Shown here in pieces: positions 7,506-10,046 of a DNA stretch of 10,046 bases (its first letter is position 1; each line of letters opens with the position of its first letter). Under the pieces are notes generated by a model. It did not search any database, was not told the DNA's origin, and was given only the letters and a program-made list of their open reading frames with translations. The stretch covers positions 1-10,046 of the forward strand of contig CAZQIC010000156.1 in NCBI GenBank assembly GCA_964593555.1, in the 5' to 3' direction. A program made the position numbers and the translations under genes. The DNA is from CAZQIC01 sp964593555. Its GTDB lineage: Bacteria; Bacteroidota; Bacteroidia; JAFLBG01.

Positions 7506-7796
7506 ATGAAAAAATTGATCTTTTTATTAGTTTGTTCAATCGGACTTTATTCCTGCCAAAAATGTGGCGTTGTTCATTACGAAATAACAAAAAATATAGT
7601 TCCCGCGAAAGCAGGGTATCCAAATACAAGAGATAGTGTTTCTACTGAATTATGTGGTGAGGAATATGAGCATGCAAGAACAACTGTTTCCGGTGATAGT
7701 GCAAGGAAGGTGGTAAAAACTTTCGATAATACAGGTATAAATCCTCCTTATACAATTACCACAGTTACTAGAGTAAAATATTACGGTAAGGAATAA
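7506..7796 (+). CDS. Small predicted lipoprotein of unknown function
   Basis: This 96-residue protein has a textbook lipoprotein signal peptide: MKK, a hydrophobic core (4-14), then the lipobox LYSC with the lipidated cysteine at 17. The mature part has about 80 residues and two further cysteines (20 and 50) that could form a disulfide. It also has a beta-prone C-terminus (YTITTVTRVKYYG). The residues after the lipid cysteine (QKCG) lack the acidic surface-export signal known from some Bacteroidota lipoproteins, so it may stay on the periplasmic side; this is an inference. I recognise no family. It stands alone, divergent from uvrC and convergent with the repeat protein, with only 39 nt between the two stops. 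The ATG at 7506 is the only start that gives the signal peptide. Confidence 0.75.
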   Translation: MKKLIFLLVCSIGLYSCQKCGVVHYEITKNIVPAKAGYPNTRDSVSTELCGEEYEHARTTVSGDSARKVVKTFDNTGINPPYTITTVTRVKYYGKE

Positions 7797-7826
7797 TTCA
7801 ATTTATTTTTCTAGGAGCGGGTTAAT

Positions 7827-7843
7827 CAAACTGTTTTAGTTTG
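7827..7843. terminator. Weak inverted repeat between convergent genes
   Basis: CAAACT, a 5-nt loop, then AGTTTG gives a 6-bp stem across the end of the minus-strand repeat gene, whose TAA is at 7836-7838. It could slow polymerase from either side in this 39-nt convergent gap. Neither strand has a U-tract directly after the stem, and the stem is AT-rich, so it is at best a poor intrinsic terminator. Confidence 0.2.
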
Positions 7844-8924
7844 TGGCGAATTTGCCATCATAATAAAAGTTGATGGTGTTGTGCAGTGTTACAAACTGTA
7901 TCACATTTCTGTTGATGTCAAATTGGCTTACTACTGCCTGTGATATTTGTTTAGTCACACCCTTGTCAAACACTTTTAAAAAACCTGCAGCATCTGTATA
8001 GGCAAGCATGCCGTTGTCAAATTTATATTCTGTTGGGATAAAATTTTCCAGTGTATATGCTTTTCCCTTATAGAATACTTTAAAAACGGTGTTGTCGCCA
8101 TATACAACAATATCATCTTCCACTTCGTAAAAGGCAGGTGCATAAGATAACAATGTGCCACCGCGTTCTTCATAAAAAATTTTGAATGCACCTATATTAT
8201 CTACATAGGCTATCAAATTGTTTCCAGGTTTATATGAGGTAGGTGCAAATTTTTCAAGTGTCATTATTTTTCCCCTGAAAAATGTTTTGAAAAAATTATT
8301 GTAACTGTCAACATAACCAATAATGTTTTTACTGGCTTCAAAACTAAGAGGTTCATTGTCGTCGAGCTTAACAATTTGTTCCTGATAAAATGCATTAAAT
8401 ACATTTGCTGACGATACGTAAGCAAGAATGTTATCCCCTGTCTTAAAATTATAATCTGATTTTTTTAATAATGAGGATTCAAGTGTGGTGATCTTGTTAT
8501 TGTAATACACATTGAATGAATATGTATTCTCATCGAGGAAAGCTACAATACTGTCGTTTGTGCTGGATTGCCTTGAATACCCGGCTAATGTTGTTGGCTT
8601 ACCTCTGTCAAATACCTGCAGACTGCCGGCGATTTTATAGGTAACCAGGTTATCGGTCACTGTATATTCATCTGGTTTAGTTACGGCAAGTAAAGTTGTT
8701 TCTTTTTTAAAATCAACTTTAAAATTTCCTATGTTATCTACATAAGCAATGGTGTTGCCTCCTATCTTAAATGATTTTGTAGGAAGGTATTCCAACTGGC
8801 GGATAAATCCATTGTCGAACGCCTGTAGGTTGCCGCGAAAATCCTGGAAAGCACCAAGGTATTGTCCATAAGATTTTAGAAAAAGGCCAGGGAGTAGTAT
8901 GGAAAGTAAAACAAGCCTGTGCAT
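7836..8924 (-). CDS. Exported protein built of about ten 35-residue repeats, downstream of PorP/SprF
   Basis: This 362-residue protein starts with a signal peptide (hydrophobic 4-16, probable cleavage after SYG-20 leaving Gln). The whole mature chain is a tandem array of about ten units of 33-40 residues starting near 23, 58, 93, 126, 166, 201, 237, 272, 306 and 341; the last is partial. The consensus is roughly hhAYVDNxGxFKVFYxGKxxTLExxxPTxYKxGDN: short aromatic beta strands, a G-K turn, and a closing D/N. This suggests a propeller or other repeated beta fold. I cannot assign it to a named family, and no CHU_C or other type IX sorting domain is visible at the C-terminus, so it probably remains in the periplasm or at the outer membrane. 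It begins 15 nt after the PorP/SprF stop on the same strand, so the two are likely co-transcribed and may act together. The ATG at 8924 directly precedes the signal peptide. Confidence 0.8.
   Translation of the reverse strand: MHRLVLLSILLPGLFLKSYGQYLGAFQDFRGNLQAFDNGFIRQLEYLPTKSFKIGGNTIAYVDNIGNFKVDFKKETTLLAVTKPDEYTVTDNLVTYKIAGSLQVFDRGKPTTLAGYSRQSSTNDSIVAFLDENTYSFNVYYNNKITTLESSLLKKSDYNFKTGDNILAYVSSANVFNAFYQEQIVKLDDNEPLSFEASKNIIGYVDSYNNFFKTFFRGKIMTLEKFAPTSYKPGNNLIAYVDNIGAFKIFYEERGGTLLSYAPAFYEVEDDIVVYGDNTVFKVFYKGKAYTLENFIPTEYKFDNGMLAYTDAAGFLKVFDKGVTKQISQAVVSQFDINRNVIQFVTLHNTINFYYDGKFATN
7859..8858 (-). repeat. Tandem 35-residue repeat array within the PorP-linked protein
   Basis: Units two and seven share AYVDNIGxFK almost exactly, and the similarity is still visible in the DNA: on the plus strand both read CCTAT(A/G)TTATCTACATA (about 8191 and 8728). 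Units three and four are the most diverged, and unit four is longer (about 40 residues). The pattern points to internal duplication of one ancestral unit followed by divergence. Confidence 0.7.
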
Positions 8925-8939
8925 TTTTCAAATCATTTT

Positions 8940-9890
8940 TTAAAAGGAAGGACAGTTCCCCACTGTAAATTTTTTCTTTACTGGTTTGCATTTAAACTGA
9001 ATGCTGCACGAAAGTTCGTGTGAGCCTGCAGATACGTTACCCAATTTAGAAAGTGTAATATCATAACTATATCCAAATTTATAAATTCCTTGCTGGAATC
9101 CAACTAAGGCAATTAAGGCATCCCCAGCTCGGTACCATAAGCCCCCAACGATTGGTCCCTTAATAGCATATATTCCCAGGTTAAGGTGTTTAAAATCCTG
9201 CTGCTGCATATAAATAATATTCGGAGAAATATATGTGTCAGTTCCTCTTCCGCCAACGGGGAGCATAGCGCCGGCATGGGCGGTATATTTAATTGGCAAT
9301 CTGCTATCACCTCCCATTAATGATTCGTTAGGTTGAGTTAAATGATGCATGGCAAACCCTCCGAAAAACTTTTTGCTGAATAATAATATACCCGAAGAAA
9401 TATCTAGGTTGCTCGCAACGTTGTTGCCCGGAGTTTCTTTTGTTTTGTTGATGAATCCGAGTTTAGGATCTATCTGATCTCCAAAAGTTAGTTTACTCCA
9501 ATCCAATACTTTCTGCGCATAGGTAGCCTGGAAGCCGGCTCTTAATGAAAGCTTTGGTGATAGTGCAAGCTGGTATGCATAAATGCCACTTATATTTGTA
9601 GTGTTTATTGTTGCCTGACCTGCTTCATCGCGTGTGACTAAAAGGCCCAAACCTCCTTTTACAGCATCCGCATATTGGTCGTATGACGCGCTGTACGTAA
9701 CAAAGGTGCCACTAAGTGCGGGCCATTGGTTGCGGTAGTTAAGACATATTCTTGGACACATTGCGCTTCCCGCAAATGCCGGGTTTAGGTATAAAGGGTT
9801 AGCATAAAATTGCGTAAACCCCGGATCCTGTGCCATGCCTTCAATAGCAAGAGTAAGAATAATGGTTAAAGAGAGTATAAGTTTTTGCAT
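8940..9890 (-). CDS. PorP/SprF family type IX secretion system outer-membrane protein
   Basis: Members of this family work with the type IX secretion/gliding machinery; in Flavobacterium, SprF is needed to export the adhesin SprB. This protein has 316 residues, a normal family length. A signal peptide ends at GMA-20, leaving Gln-Asp-Pro. The family hallmark follows: QDPGFTQFYANPLYLNPAFAGS (21-42), then CPRICLNYRNQWP (45-57) and TYSASYDQY (65-73). The rest is alternating strands typical of an outer-membrane beta-barrel, ending in the characteristic cysteine-containing tail (CKPVKKKF, then NCPSF at 312-316). It is the first gene of a likely two-gene operon with the repeat protein 15 nt downstream. 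Many paralogues exist per genome, so I give no symbol: whether this one serves gliding, a particular cargo, or general secretion cannot be told from sequence. Its upstream region (9891-9996) has no convincing -33/-7 pair. Confidence 0.93.
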   Translation of the reverse strand: MQKLILSLTIILTLAIEGMAQDPGFTQFYANPLYLNPAFAGSAMCPRICLNYRNQWPALSGTFVTYSASYDQYADAVKGGLGLLVTRDEAGQATINTTNISGIYAYQLALSPKLSLRAGFQATYAQKVLDWSKLTFGDQIDPKLGFINKTKETPGNNVASNLDISSGILLFSKKFFGGFAMHHLTQPNESLMGGDSRLPIKYTAHAGAMLPVGGRGTDTYISPNIIYMQQQDFKHLNLGIYAIKGPIVGGLWYRAGDALIALVGFQQGIYKFGYSYDITLSKLGNVSAGSHELSCSIQFKCKPVKKKFTVGNCPSF

Positions 9891-9996
9891 GGGAGTTATT
9901 TTATGATTTATATATATGACGCACGCTAAAAAAAAGGTTGCCTGGAAATCAAAATAATTTAAAGCACCTAAAGTCTTTAACTAAATAGACGTAACA

Positions 9997-10046
9997 ATGA
10001 GAATTTTCGAAAAATTATTTATTCCCTGTGGAATCCTGCTTAGATC
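9997..10046 (+). CDS. Possible start of a gene running off the right edge
   Basis: ATG at 9997 opens 16 codons (MRIFEKLFIPCGILLR) that stay open to the window end. The frame begins with a charged residue followed by a hydrophobic run that could be the start of a signal peptide or membrane segment. It is divergent from the PorP/SprF gene with a 106-nt gap. Too little is present to name it or to be sure that it is coding. Confidence 0.35.
   Translation, partial: MRIFEKLFIPCGILLR

Noticed and set aside
8767..8991. Minus-strand open frame of 74 codons across the PorP/repeat-protein junction
   Set aside because: It overlaps the end of PorP/SprF and the signal peptide of the next gene in another frame; both flanking genes are better supported.
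9113..9310. Minus-strand open frame of 65 codons
   Set aside because: It is a shadow frame inside the PorP/SprF gene.
9969..9979. Near-palindrome TAAAG-T-CTTTA in the divergent gap
   Set aside because: Five-base arms of A/T-rich sequence are common by chance, and no promoter boxes frame it.
1..10046. CRISPR arrays, tRNA/rRNA genes, insertion sequences, phage or toxin-antitoxin genes
   Set aside because: No repeat-spacer pattern, RNA-gene signature, transposase motif or terminal inverted repeats were seen; the only repeats are within coding sequence.

Overview
The window is AT-rich DNA from a member of the Bacteroidota. The evidence is a PorP/SprF-family type IX secretion protein, a giant surface protein ending in a gliding-motility-type C-terminal domain, lipoprotein and Gln+1 signal peptides, no clear Shine-Dalgarno sites, and promoter-like TTG / TAnnTTTG boxes. 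The genus cannot be fixed from the sequence; an environmental, non-Bacteroides lineage is likely.

Layout, left to right. Positions 1-167 are a leader with a good candidate Bacteroidota promoter at 53-81. Positions 168-3902 (+) form one very long reading frame for a secreted adhesin-like protein: signal peptide, conserved N-terminal region, seven SBBP beta-propeller-type repeats, a PKD domain, five Ig-like repeats of about 70 residues and a CHU_C sorting domain. A single in-frame TAA at 621-623 splits it into a 151-residue N-terminal piece and a 1091-residue remainder. Positions 4037-5575 (+) encode a cytoplasmic, helical, TPR-like protein of unknown function with a TTG start. Its stop codon directly abuts the stop codon of convergent uvrC (5576-7381, -), a complete nucleotide excision repair nuclease. 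Divergent from uvrC is a 96-residue orphan lipoprotein (7506-7796, +). Next come two minus-strand genes that look like an operon, transcribed right to left: a PorP/SprF protein (8940-9890) and, 15 nt downstream, an exported protein made of about ten 35-residue repeats (7836-8924). A partial plus-strand gene may start at 9997 and run off the right edge.

How the genes relate. uvrC is ordinary housekeeping. The adhesin-like gene and the PorP/SprF pair both point to the type IX secretion and gliding apparatus: type B (CHU_C) cargo proteins are known to use PorP/SprF-like partners, although here the two loci are about 5 kb apart and on opposite strands. The most unusual items are the isolated nonsense codon in the adhesin and the PorP-linked repeat protein, whose short repeat I cannot assign to a named family. 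No rRNA, tRNA, CRISPR array, insertion sequence or phage gene was seen.
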